Shown piece by piece: positions 35,744 through 43,499 of a stretch of DNA of 64,000 bases. Both the position numbers and the translations under genes were made by a program. Location of the stretch: positions 57,027 through 121,026 of the forward strand of contig NZ_JAALJH010000017.1 in NCBI RefSeq assembly GCF_011064615.1, read 5' to 3'. Within the stretch, counting starts at the first letter, position 1. Each line of letters opens with the position of its first letter. The stretch comes from Aquisphaera insulae. GTDB lineage: Bacteria > Planctomycetota > Planctomycetia > Isosphaerales > Isosphaeraceae. Under the pieces are notes generated by a model. The model searched no databases. It had not been told where the DNA came from and was given only the letters and a program-made list of their open reading frames with translations.

Positions 35744-36943
35744 ATGCGGATGGGTCATCGTGTGAGGTTCGCGGCGTGGGTCCTGCTCGCGTGCCATGGC
35801 GTGTTGAAGGCCGACGACGGCACGACCAGGGCACGCCTCGAGTCGATCGAGGCAGGGCAGGCTGCTGCCGCGAGCCGCTTCGAGAGGGAACGTCAAGGCG
35901 ATTCGACCGAGGCCGCTCGTAGGGCGGCAAACGAGCGGCTGGAGAGAGAGACGAGGCGAAACCTGGAAGCCGCGATCGAGCTGGCTCGCACCAATCCCGA
36001 GGATGCCACCTCATTCGAGGCCCTCAAGTTCGTGGTCCAGAACCACCAGCCCTCCCTGGGCGACATGACTGTACGGGCCCTGCAACTGATGCTCGATCAG
36101 GGTGATGAGCGCCGGCCGGGCCACGCCTCCTACCTCTTCCAGGTCGCCCTCGGGCTCTGGCAGTATCCCGATGCCGAGAGGTTGCTCCGTCGCATCCTCG
36201 ATCGAAATCCGGACCGCGCCGAGCGTGCGGCCGCCTGCTACTGGCTGGCACGCCATCTCACGTCGCAGGCCCGGATCAGTCGTCGGTTGCGAGGGAAGCC
36301 GGAGGGGCAGAAGGACTTCGAGGGCCACCTCGCCGCGGAGCCGATCGGCCGGTTCGTCCAGGAGAAAGATCCTGCTGCCCTCGACCGAAAGGCCGAGGAA
36401 CTTCTCGAGCGTGCGAGCGACGAGTTCGGGGACGTGCGACTCCCCGGGAGCACGCAGACCATCGGCGAGGTCGCCACGGGCGAGTTGTTCGCGGCTCGGA
36501 ACCTCAACATCGGCCAGGCGGCGCCGGAGATCGTGGGCACCGACCACGAGAGCAAGCCCTTCAAGCTGAGCGAGACCCGAGGCAAGGTCGTGGTGCTGAC
36601 CTTCACGGGGAGTTGGTGCGGCCCTTGCGTCGCCATGTATCCCCTGTTCCGAGAGCTGCTAACGATCCACAAGGGCCGACCCTTCTCCATCGTCAGCGTC
36701 GATACCGACACCGACGTCCAGGCTCTGAAGAAGGCCATCGATTCCGGCAAGATCACCTGGCGATGCTGGTGGGACGGCGGCATGGACGGACCGATCGCGA
36801 GACGCTGGGGGATTGCTTCGTTCCCTCGCATCTTCGTGCTCGATCCCCAGGGCGTGATTCGCTTCAAGGATGTGCGGGGCGATGACCTGAAGCGGGCCGT
36901 CGCGGGCCTGCTCGATGTTCCAGAGACCGTCAAGCCACGATGA
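35744..36943 (+). CDS. TlpA-like thioredoxin-fold protein with helical N-terminal domain
   Basis: This 399-residue exported protein has a signal peptide at about 1-23. A long helical region follows (residues 25-260), which may be TPR-like (FQVALGLWQYPDAERLLRRI). The C-terminal thioredoxin/AhpC fold begins near 265 (IGQAAPEIVGTDHES). Its active site is GSWCGPCVAMYP, a C-x2-C redox pair, and ASFPRIFVLDPQG is the cis-Pro strand. It probably reduces or isomerises disulfides outside the cytoplasm. ATG 35744 has GAGAGG upstream; an in-frame ATG at 35683 is possible. Confidence 0.85.
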   Translation: MRMGHRVRFAAWVLLACHGVLKADDGTTRARLESIEAGQAAAASRFERERQGDSTEAARRAANERLERETRRNLEAAIELARTNPEDATSFEALKFVVQNHQPSLGDMTVRALQLMLDQGDERRPGHASYLFQVALGLWQYPDAERLLRRILDRNPDRAERAAACYWLARHLTSQARISRRLRGKPEGQKDFEGHLAAEPIGRFVQEKDPAALDRKAEELLERASDEFGDVRLPGSTQTIGEVATGELFAARNLNIGQAAPEIVGTDHESKPFKLSETRGKVVVLTFTGSWCGPCVAMYPLFRELLTIHKGRPFSIVSVDTDTDVQALKKAIDSGKITWRCWWDGGMDGPIARRWGIASFPRIFVLDPQGVIRFKDVRGDDLKRAVAGLLDVPETVKPR

Positions 36944-36974
36944 GGATCGGCCGGTATACCCAGACCTGGGCGGC

Positions 36975-38519
36975 TCACGGGGCTGCGATCGTCAGGCGGT
37001 AGTGCTGCAGAACCTCTTCCGCCTGGGCCGATTCCTCGCTATCGCGCACCCGGACGGTGAACTCGGAATGGCCGGGCCGCGTCGGCACGCCGCGGATCTC
37101 GCCGCTGAAGTCGTCCAGCGAGAGGCCGGCGGGGAGCGAGCCCTCGACGACCTGGAACTGGTAGGCCGGGACGCCGCCCGAGGCGCGAAGGATCGTGGTG
37201 TAGCGTCCTCCGAGACGCCCCTCGGGGAGCTCCGCGGTCTCCAGCGTCAGGGGGATGAAGGCCGAGGTCGCCCGCAGGTCATAGCCGACGGCCCGCGCGG
37301 CGATCAGGTCGGCCTTGGTGATCAGCCAGCGGCCCCGCGGCATCTTGCCGTGGTACTCGTTGCCGAAGGCCCCGCGGAGGCTCGCCGGGTCGACCGTCCC
37401 GGGCAGGTGGTCGGACCCGTCGATGGTCGGGTCCTTGCCCAGATAGGCCCGCAGCCGGTCGTCGCGGAGGGTCGCGGATTGCGACTGCTTCGCATCGCCG
37501 AAGCGGGGGTTGAGCCGGTTGAAGATCAGGGCGTGGCCGATCTCGTGATGGGCGATCGAGTCCAGGTCGGCCCGGTCGTCCCGGAGGTTCGTCGCCTTCC
37601 ACCATTCGTCGTCGGACAGGTCGGCCCGCCAGCCCTCGCGGTTGTAGTTCCCCTTGATCTCGACCTCGTAGCCGCCCGATCGCCGGAGCGGCAGGACATC
37701 CGCGCCCCTCGTCTGGAAGCCGCTGGTCGGCGACGGCTCGCCCCCGGAACGCAGGTCGGGGCCGTCGATCCCGTATGCGTAGAGGAGATAACCCGTGAAC
37801 GGGCTCTCATTCTTCACCGTCCGGGTCGATCGGAATCCGTCCGGATTCCAGATGAGCGTCGACTCGTCGCCGGCCGCGACGGTCCCCGCTCCCTCGCCGT
37901 CGAGGAAGTACGACCAGTCCGCGGCCGCGCGCCGGGCCACGCGGCGACGGGCCTCATCCTCGAAGAAGCCGGTGCGATCCTGCGAGAAATCGACGACGAT
38001 CGGGAGGCGGCGGGGGCGGACGTCCGCCTCCTCTTCGCGGTCCTGGTCGACCAGGTGGAGGGGGACCCGCGCCGATCGCCGCCGGCCGCCGGCATCCTCG
38101 AGATCGATCGTCAGGGCGTGGTCCTCGTCGCGGCCGTCGCGGTCGGGGAAGATCGCGACGCGGATGGACGTCCGCCCGGCGCGTGCGAGCCGGATCTCCT
38201 TGGTCGGCCCGCCCGCGCCGGCGGTGCTCGGTAGGTCGAAGGCGAGGCGCGGGTGGTCGCCGCGGATGACCAGCCTCGCCGGGTAGGAGGCGGCCGCGGG
38301 CGCGACGACATCGAACCGGATCGCCGGGTTGGCGATGTAGCCATCCCAGTCCACCAGCGTCAGGCCGCGGGCCCCGATCGCCCGGCCGAAGCAGTCCTCG
38401 ACCAGGAGGGGACCGGGACGCGAGGCCGCGACGACGACGAGGTAGGTCGCGACGATCAGGAGGCAGGCCGCAATGATCTGGCTGCGGGACATCGGCGGGG
38501 CGGGCTCCGGCTCCATCAT
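36975..38519 (-). CDS. Membrane-anchored zincin-like protein with Ig-like C-terminal domain
   Basis: This 514-residue protein has a transmembrane helix at about 14-33 (QIIAACLLIVATYLVVVAA). Near residue 325 is AHHEIGHALIF, the HExxH zinc site of metallopeptidases, without an obvious third ligand close by. The C-terminal 90 residues (GGVPAYQFQVVEGSLPAGLSL, cut here to its core GVPAYQFQVVEGSLPAGL) match the putative Ig (He_PIG) domain. It is probably a periplasmic protease or peptidase-like binding protein. ATG 38519 and ATG 38492 are both possible starts; no strong ribosome site separates them. Confidence 0.7.
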   Translation of the reverse strand: MMEPEPAPPMSRSQIIAACLLIVATYLVVVAASRPGPLLVEDCFGRAIGARGLTLVDWDGYIANPAIRFDVVAPAAASYPARLVIRGDHPRLAFDLPSTAGAGGPTKEIRLARAGRTSIRVAIFPDRDGRDEDHALTIDLEDAGGRRRSARVPLHLVDQDREEEADVRPRRLPIVVDFSQDRTGFFEDEARRRVARRAAADWSYFLDGEGAGTVAAGDESTLIWNPDGFRSTRTVKNESPFTGYLLYAYGIDGPDLRSGGEPSPTSGFQTRGADVLPLRRSGGYEVEIKGNYNREGWRADLSDDEWWKATNLRDDRADLDSIAHHEIGHALIFNRLNPRFGDAKQSQSATLRDDRLRAYLGKDPTIDGSDHLPGTVDPASLRGAFGNEYHGKMPRGRWLITKADLIAARAVGYDLRATSAFIPLTLETAELPEGRLGGRYTTILRASGGVPAYQFQVVEGSLPAGLSLDDFSGEIRGVPTRPGHSEFTVRVRDSEESAQAEEVLQHYRLTIAAP

Positions 38520-38983
38520 CGCGGCGAGTGCGAGGCGTCTCCCGGGCAATTCCCCCGCGCGGGTCGTGTAGTCTACCCTATTCCCGGCTGCGTTGTGCAC
38601 CTCCCGCGGGATCCAGCTCCGGTGACGCGACGCGATCGCCACACGAGGCCTACGACGACGACGGACGCCCCCTCGCCGCCCGGAGGATCGGGAAAATCCG
38701 GACGGTCGTGGCACGCGTGAAGGCGGCCCGAGCATGAACACGTCGAGGAGACCGGCGGGGCGAAGGATTCGCCTTGCCTGGCTTCGCAATCTTGCCCGGA
38801 ATAAAGAGCCTCCGTGCTCCACCCGGGAGATTCCAGATTCCGCTCAAGGATTCACGGCCGAGTGCCGACAAGGAATGGACAGGCTCGGGAGCGAGTTTGC
38901 CGGAGATCGCGATTTTACGGATTGGGGTCGATCTCCCGGATGCTCGCTCCTCGAGACCTTTCAGCCAGGAGGGCTTGGGGGTC
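38520..38983. other. 464-base divergent intergenic stretch
   Basis: This lies between the zincin-like gene (minus) and the repeat surface protein (plus). Open frames here have no motif. The last 20 bases supply AGGAGGG for the surface protein. No promoter can be fixed with confidence. Confidence 0.4.
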
Positions 38984-40561
38984 ATGTCGCACGATTTCGT
39001 TGCCGCCGCCGCTCATTCCGCTTCCGACGCCACCCGCAAGGCGACCCGCCGCAAGGTGACCTTCCAGACGACCATCGAGGACCTCGAGGGGCGCGTCCTC
39101 ATGTCCGGGGCCACCTACCGAATCCGGGCGGCCCAGGCCCAGATCCGCGTCGCCAGGCAGGCGAAGGTGAAGGTCCACATGACCCGCGCCCAGATCCTGG
39201 CCGCTCGCCGCGCGGCGCAGACGCCGGTCATCAACGTCACCCCCAGCATCAACGTCTCGACCACCGTCGCCGGGAGCACGAACTCGTACACCCCGGCGGT
39301 CAGCTACGTGCCGGCCACGACCTCCACCGGGACCGCCGCGACGACCGCCGCCGCCACGCCGGCCCCGACCTCGACCTCGCACTCGTCCTCCACGCCGACC
39401 ACGGTCGGCACGGTCACCCCCGCCGGGACCACCGGCAACAGCAGCTCCACCCCCTCCACGGGCCAGGCCTGGCCGGCCCTCGTGGCGCCCTCGACCACCA
39501 CGAATACCAGCACCACGACCACACCGACCACCACCACACCGACCACGACCACCACACCGACCACACCGACCACCACCACGCCGACCACGACCACGACCAC
39601 CACACCGACCACGACCACCCCGGCCACGCCGACGCCGGCGCCGCCGACGTTCGCGGACGGGACGCTCATCGTGAATGACCAGACCGGTGAGATCCGCGAG
39701 TACAGCGGTGGCCAGGGCCACCTGATCTCGACGCCCGTGGCGCAGGCGATGGGCATCCAGCAAGGCCAGCTCACGACGGTCAAGGCGGATCAGTTCAACC
39801 TGATCGCGGCGGGCAAGGACTACTTCCCGGAGGGGATGTACCTGCGGAATGCCGCCTCGGGCGAGATCTCCCGGTATGCCTCGGGCGCCTTCCACGTGGT
39901 CTCGAACCCGGTGGTGACGAAGCTCGGGCTGAATAGCGGCAACACGGTGACGATCACCGCGGATCAGTACAACAAGGTGGCGAAGTCCTCGGACTACTTC
40001 CCCGACGGCATGCTCATCCAGAACGGGCAGACGAATGAAGTGGACATGTACAGCGGAGGCCAGCGGCACTGGATCTCCGCCGCCGTGGCCGCCAGGATCA
40101 ATCTCCAGCCGGGCCAGTTCACCACGATCAGCGCCAGCCAGTTCAACAACATCCCCCAGGGGAATGACTACTTCCCGGAGGGGAGCTTCCTGCAGAACCA
40201 GGTGACCGGCGAGGTCTCGCAGTACAGCGGCGGGACCAACCACGTCGTGACGGGCCCGGTGGCCGTGGTCATGGGCCTGAACTCGTCGCAGTGGATCCCC
40301 GTCTCTCAGAGCCAGTACACGAGCATCCCCAAGGGGGGCTACTACTACCCCGAGGGGATCTTCCTCCAGAACAACCAGACCGGCGAAATCGACCAGTATT
40401 CCGGCGGCCAGCGGCACTGGGTCTCGGCCGAGGTGTTCGCGGCCCTCAGCCTGCCCAGCGGCAAGATCGCCGCCATCGGCGCCGACCAGTTCAACGCGAT
40501 CGCCCTGGGGAGCAACTACGCCCTGCCGGCGCCGACCACGACCACGACCAGCAATTCCTGA
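38984..40561 (+). CDS. Surface protein with Thr-rich stalk and five tandem repeats
   Basis: This 525-residue protein starts with a basic region and LEGRVLMSG at about residue 35, a variant of the LEPR-XLL motif. Residues 80-170 are Thr/Ser-rich, and 170-222 are almost pure Thr and Pro, the usual form of a glycosylated stalk. From about 224 there are five repeats of about 58 residues, each with G-x-L/F, E-I/V-x-x-Y-S-G-G, H-x-I/V-S, and Q-F/Y-N-x-I, separated by YFPEG. They recall the 'aGtLi..g...Y.i..g.rhwI' repeats at the ends of cell-wall hydrolases and S-layer proteins. It is probably a surface adhesin. AGGAGGG precedes ATG 38984. Confidence 0.75.
   Translation: MSHDFVAAAAHSASDATRKATRRKVTFQTTIEDLEGRVLMSGATYRIRAAQAQIRVARQAKVKVHMTRAQILAARRAAQTPVINVTPSINVSTTVAGSTNSYTPAVSYVPATTSTGTAATTAAATPAPTSTSHSSSTPTTVGTVTPAGTTGNSSSTPSTGQAWPALVAPSTTTNTSTTTTPTTTTPTTTTTPTTPTTTTPTTTTTTTPTTTTPATPTPAPPTFADGTLIVNDQTGEIREYSGGQGHLISTPVAQAMGIQQGQLTTVKADQFNLIAAGKDYFPEGMYLRNAASGEISRYASGAFHVVSNPVVTKLGLNSGNTVTITADQYNKVAKSSDYFPDGMLIQNGQTNEVDMYSGGQRHWISAAVAARINLQPGQFTTISASQFNNIPQGNDYFPEGSFLQNQVTGEVSQYSGGTNHVVTGPVAVVMGLNSSQWIPVSQSQYTSIPKGGYYYPEGIFLQNNQTGEIDQYSGGQRHWVSAEVFAALSLPSGKIAAIGADQFNAIALGSNYALPAPTTTTTSNS
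39496..39635 (+). repeat. ACC-based microsatellite coding a Thr/Pro stalk
   Basis: A 140-base low-complexity run of ACC, ACG and CCG codons encodes almost uninterrupted Thr and Pro. Slippage in steps of three or six bases would alter stalk length without breaking the frame. Confidence 0.8.
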
Positions 40562-40628
40562 GAGCGGAAGTGGCCTCTGGTCGGGCGTGTTCCGCGGTGC
40601 GGACGCACCGAACCGTCCCGTCAATCAG

Positions 40629-40670
40629 AAAGGAGCGCGGCTCCCCTCGCGGGCGGGCCTCGCTCCTTCT
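40629..40670 (+). terminator. Hairpin between convergent genes
   Basis: AAGGAGCG at 40630-40637 pairs with CGCTCCTT at 40661-40668 (8 bp, 23-base GC-rich loop). It lies between the convergent surface-protein and PEP-CTERM genes and could end transcription from both sides; T or A runs are short. Confidence 0.45.
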
Positions 40671-40712
40671 GTGTTGAACCGGCCGGTCCCCCTTGGGGCG
40701 GGATCGCTCGGA

Positions 40713-41378
40713 TCAGGCCGCCCGACGGCGACGATTCGCGTAGAGCAGCGCCGGCAGGCCCGCCGCGGCGACGCCGAGCATCACGATAGACGCCGGCTCG
40801 GGCACGATCGAGAACGTGACCCTCCCGGTGAAGGTCTCGGCCTTCCAGACGCCATTCTCGAGCACGTGGAGATTGGCGACCCAATCCACCTCGAAGGAGT
40901 AGCCGGGGGGCAGGAACGGGAACAGGTCCGCCGTGATCACCGTGAACCGGCCGAGGGGCCGATCCGAGATCGAACTCAGGTTGTTGTACTCCGGCACGGT
41001 GAAGTCGGCGTAGGTGAACGTGATGTCGCCGAACGGGATAGGCGTGGGCGGGCTGTAATTGGGGATGTCGCCCGCCGTCACGTTCGAGATGTCGGTCGCC
41101 CAGCTCTTCGTCGGACTGGAAGGGCCGGTCGGCGTCTGCCAGATCGTGGAGTAGTCCACCCCCGGCAGGGCCTTGAACGTCACGTTGTCACCGAGCCACG
41201 CGCCCGTCAAGGGCTCGAGGCCGAGGTCCACGATGTACAGGTTCTGCGGATCCCCCTGCTGCTTGATCGGGGCCGGAATAACCTTGAGCCCGGCCGCCTT
41301 CGCAGTCCCCGCACCCAGACCCAGCACCAGCATGCCGACGCCCAAGATCCGAATGCTTGCTTGCGTCCCTCGTCGCAT
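40713..41378 (-). CDS. PEP-CTERM sorting-domain protein
   Basis: This 221-residue secreted protein has a signal peptide at about 1-28 (LGVGMLVLGLGAGTAKA). The C-terminus is VPEPASIVMLGVAAAG then a hydrophobic helix and RRRR, the PEP-CTERM signal. That signal is recognised by an exosortase (not in this window), which removes it as the protein goes to the surface or extracellular matrix. The middle is a beta-rich domain of unknown function. AGGAG lies before ATG 41378, and a promoter is visible at 41538-41566. Confidence 0.85.
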   Translation of the reverse strand: MRRGTQASIRILGVGMLVLGLGAGTAKAAGLKVIPAPIKQQGDPQNLYIVDLGLEPLTGAWLGDNVTFKALPGVDYSTIWQTPTGPSSPTKSWATDISNVTAGDIPNYSPPTPIPFGDITFTYADFTVPEYNNLSSISDRPLGRFTVITADLFPFLPPGYSFEVDWVANLHVLENGVWKAETFTGRVTFSIVPEPASIVMLGVAAAGLPALLYANRRRRAA

Positions 41379-41537
41379 GATAGACTCCTGGAGCTTACCT
41401 CTGGTCGCGTTGCGGGAATTCGTCTTGGATATCGGGTGGGCAGGTCGAGGACCGAATGACACCGCCGGGCCGAAGAGGAGGGGACGCTCAACCCCTTAAT
41501 CCGCAACTTGGCTCGGATGCCGAATTGCGGAGAATGT

Positions 41538-41566
41538 AAAGTAGTTCGCCATCGGCGCGGTATCAA
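41538..41566 (-). promoter_or_regulatory. Putative sigma-70 promoter of the PEP-CTERM gene
   Basis: Reading on the minus strand, TTGATA (41561-41566) and TACTTT (41538-41543) are 17 bases apart. This matches the -35/-10 pattern in five and four of six positions and lies about 160 bases upstream of ATG 41378. Confidence 0.4.
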
Positions 41567-41660
41567 GGATGCAGCCTAGATTGTTGACAAAAAGCCACGA
41601 ACGTCGAATGTTTTCATGGCTGGACGCGATTCATGCGAATGGATCTCGCGTCGGCCTGGT

Positions 41661-43427
41661 TCAGAAGTAGATCTGGAACCGCATCCAGAGCTGGTCGCTG
41701 GTCTGCTGGAACCGGTTGGGGGCATAGACGACGGGGCTGCCAAACTCGGCCCGCTGCCAGCCAAGGTAAACCTTGATGAACTGGGTCCAGTACCAGTTCA
41801 CGCCGAGGTCCACCGTGTAGAGGTGGTTGGTCCAGAGGTTGGGATCGGCCAGGCCGTCGGTGAAGACCTGGTCCCCCATGCCGAGGTAGTTGTACCGCGT
41901 GACGAGCTCGAAGGCACCCAGGCCGCGCTTCCCCTTGCGGAGGTCGAAGTTGTTCTTGGGCTTGAGGATGCCGCGGCCGCTGACGGTCTCTCCGGTCAGG
42001 AAGTAGGCGAGCGTGACGTAGTAGCTCTCGATGGGAAGCCGGGTGTGCGGGCTCAGGTTGGGGGTCAGGGCGTAGCTCTGGATGCCCCCCTGCCACTCCG
42101 CGATCAGGCTGAGCTGGCGATAGAAGTAGGCCGCGTGCAGCGACCAGAGGTTCCGCTCGCCGTTCTCGCGGACGTTGTTGTTGAACGTCAGGAACTGGGG
42201 GCCGATCGCGGTGTTTCCCGTGGTCGGCACGTTCGTCCGCAGGACCGTGGGGATGGGGACGTTGTTCTGCAGGCCGGTGAGGACCGAGCCGCCGAAGTTC
42301 AGGGCCTCCAGGGCCGAGCCTTCCCGCTTCGAGAACGGCCGGAAGTTGATCAGCGCGGCGGCGTCCTTGAAGTCGTTGCTGTCGATGTACCCGTTCCTCG
42401 TGCCGTTGAAGATCCCCACCGCGTAGTCGAATCGCTTGTCGTAGAGCGAGCCGTACGCCATCAGCCCGATGTCCCGGTTCAGGCCGAAGTTGTTGTAGAA
42501 GAGGGATCGCTCCGGGGTGGGCATCGCATTGATCCCGAGCGCGTAGAACTCGTACGTGAACGGCGTCTTGTAGCGGCCGATCTTGAGGTTCATCCGGGGG
42601 TCGAAGTTCACGTTCAGGTAGCCGTCCAGCAGGTTGACGTTGTCGATCCCCTGGGCGATCGCCACGTAATACTCGAACGGCTTGCTCAGCCGGCCGGAGA
42701 AGATGAACCACTCGCGGGGCAGCAGGAACGTGCTGTGCACCGGCGTCTGCTCGGCCTGGGTGTAGAAGCGGCCGTCCACCTGGGTCAGGTCGTGGAACTG
42801 GAACTGGTACTCGGAGTCCTCGGTCTGGATCTGGAAGCCGGGCCCGAAGTTGACCTTCGCCGGCAGGTCGAGCGCCATGCCCGGCATGTTGAACCGCGAC
42901 GTCCGCCGCGGCTCCAGCGGCCCCCGAGGCGCCGCCGAGCCGCCCGTCGTCGCCGAGATGTCCGGCTGCGACGATGGGCCGGTCGAGGTGGATCGCCCCG
43001 CGTTGCCGGTGCCGGTGCCGGTGCCGGTGCCGGTGCCAGCGGCACCCGTGCCGGTGCCGGGACCCGAGCCCGTCGCCGATCCCGACCCCGGTCCCTTCGC
43101 GGGGAGCGACTGGGACAGCTCGTCGACCTTGGTCGAGAGCTGCTTGACCATGTCCCGGAGCTGCCGGACCTCGTCCTCGAGCTGCACCTCGCGGGTCGTG
43201 ACGGCCGGTGCCGTCGCCGGTGCGGGAGTCGGCGCGGGGGGTGCGGGCGCCGGCTCCTGCGCGCGGGCCTCGGTGCCGAGGCTCGCGATGGTCCCCAGGA
43301 TCACCGCCAGGAGCGGGAACGTCTTGCTTCCAGGCCAGCCGCGCAGGGGCCCCTCCTCCCGGACTTTCGGCCGCGAGGCCGCGCGATCCCAACAACCCTC
43401 GTCTTCGTCATGATCGGCGGCGATCAT
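41661..43427 (-). CDS. Outer-membrane porin (phosphate-selective porin O/P type)
   Basis: This 588-residue protein has a signal segment at about 34-53 (FPLLAVILGTIASLGTEARA). A short coiled coil follows near 85-110 (VRQLRDMVKQLSTKVDELSQ), as in planctomycete and cyanobacterial porins. A Gly-Thr repeat region comes next, then a beta-barrel from about 185 that ends QLWMRFQIYF with a terminal Phe, the outer-membrane insertion signal. KIGRYKTPFTYEFY is typical of the OprO/P family. ATG 43427 is preceded only by an AAGGGG very close to it. The seven-haem cytochrome gene ends 72 bases upstream. Confidence 0.82.
   Translation of the reverse strand: MIAADHDEDEGCWDRAASRPKVREEGPLRGWPGSKTFPLLAVILGTIASLGTEARAQEPAPAPPAPTPAPATAPAVTTREVQLEDEVRQLRDMVKQLSTKVDELSQSLPAKGPGSGSATGSGPGTGTGAAGTGTGTGTGTGNAGRSTSTGPSSQPDISATTGGSAAPRGPLEPRRTSRFNMPGMALDLPAKVNFGPGFQIQTEDSEYQFQFHDLTQVDGRFYTQAEQTPVHSTFLLPREWFIFSGRLSKPFEYYVAIAQGIDNVNLLDGYLNVNFDPRMNLKIGRYKTPFTYEFYALGINAMPTPERSLFYNNFGLNRDIGLMAYGSLYDKRFDYAVGIFNGTRNGYIDSNDFKDAAALINFRPFSKREGSALEALNFGGSVLTGLQNNVPIPTVLRTNVPTTGNTAIGPQFLTFNNNVRENGERNLWSLHAAYFYRQLSLIAEWQGGIQSYALTPNLSPHTRLPIESYYVTLAYFLTGETVSGRGILKPKNNFDLRKGKRGLGAFELVTRYNYLGMGDQVFTDGLADPNLWTNHLYTVDLGVNWYWTQFIKVYLGWQRAEFGSPVVYAPNRFQQTSDQLWMRFQIYF
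43003..43038 (-). repeat. GGTGCC hexanucleotide repeat inside the porin gene
   Basis: About six copies of GGTGCC (plus-strand view) encode the alternating Gly-Thr segment of the porin. The step of six keeps the frame, so length can change without inactivating the gene. Confidence 0.75.
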
Positions 43428-43499
43428 CCCCTTGCTTGAATCGACGTGCGCAAGGCCGCCACCGCTTCGCCGCGGATTCTAGGCAAACTCCGCATCCTG

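Noticed and set aside
39496..39635. Possible CRISPR-like or minisatellite array
   Set aside because: It is a coding Thr/Pro microsatellite without regular spacers.
38915..40624. Long minus-strand frame (569 codons) opposite the surface protein
   Set aside because: It mirrors the Thr/Pro repeat as Gly/Arg runs; the plus strand has the ribosome site, LEPR-like motif and five repeats.
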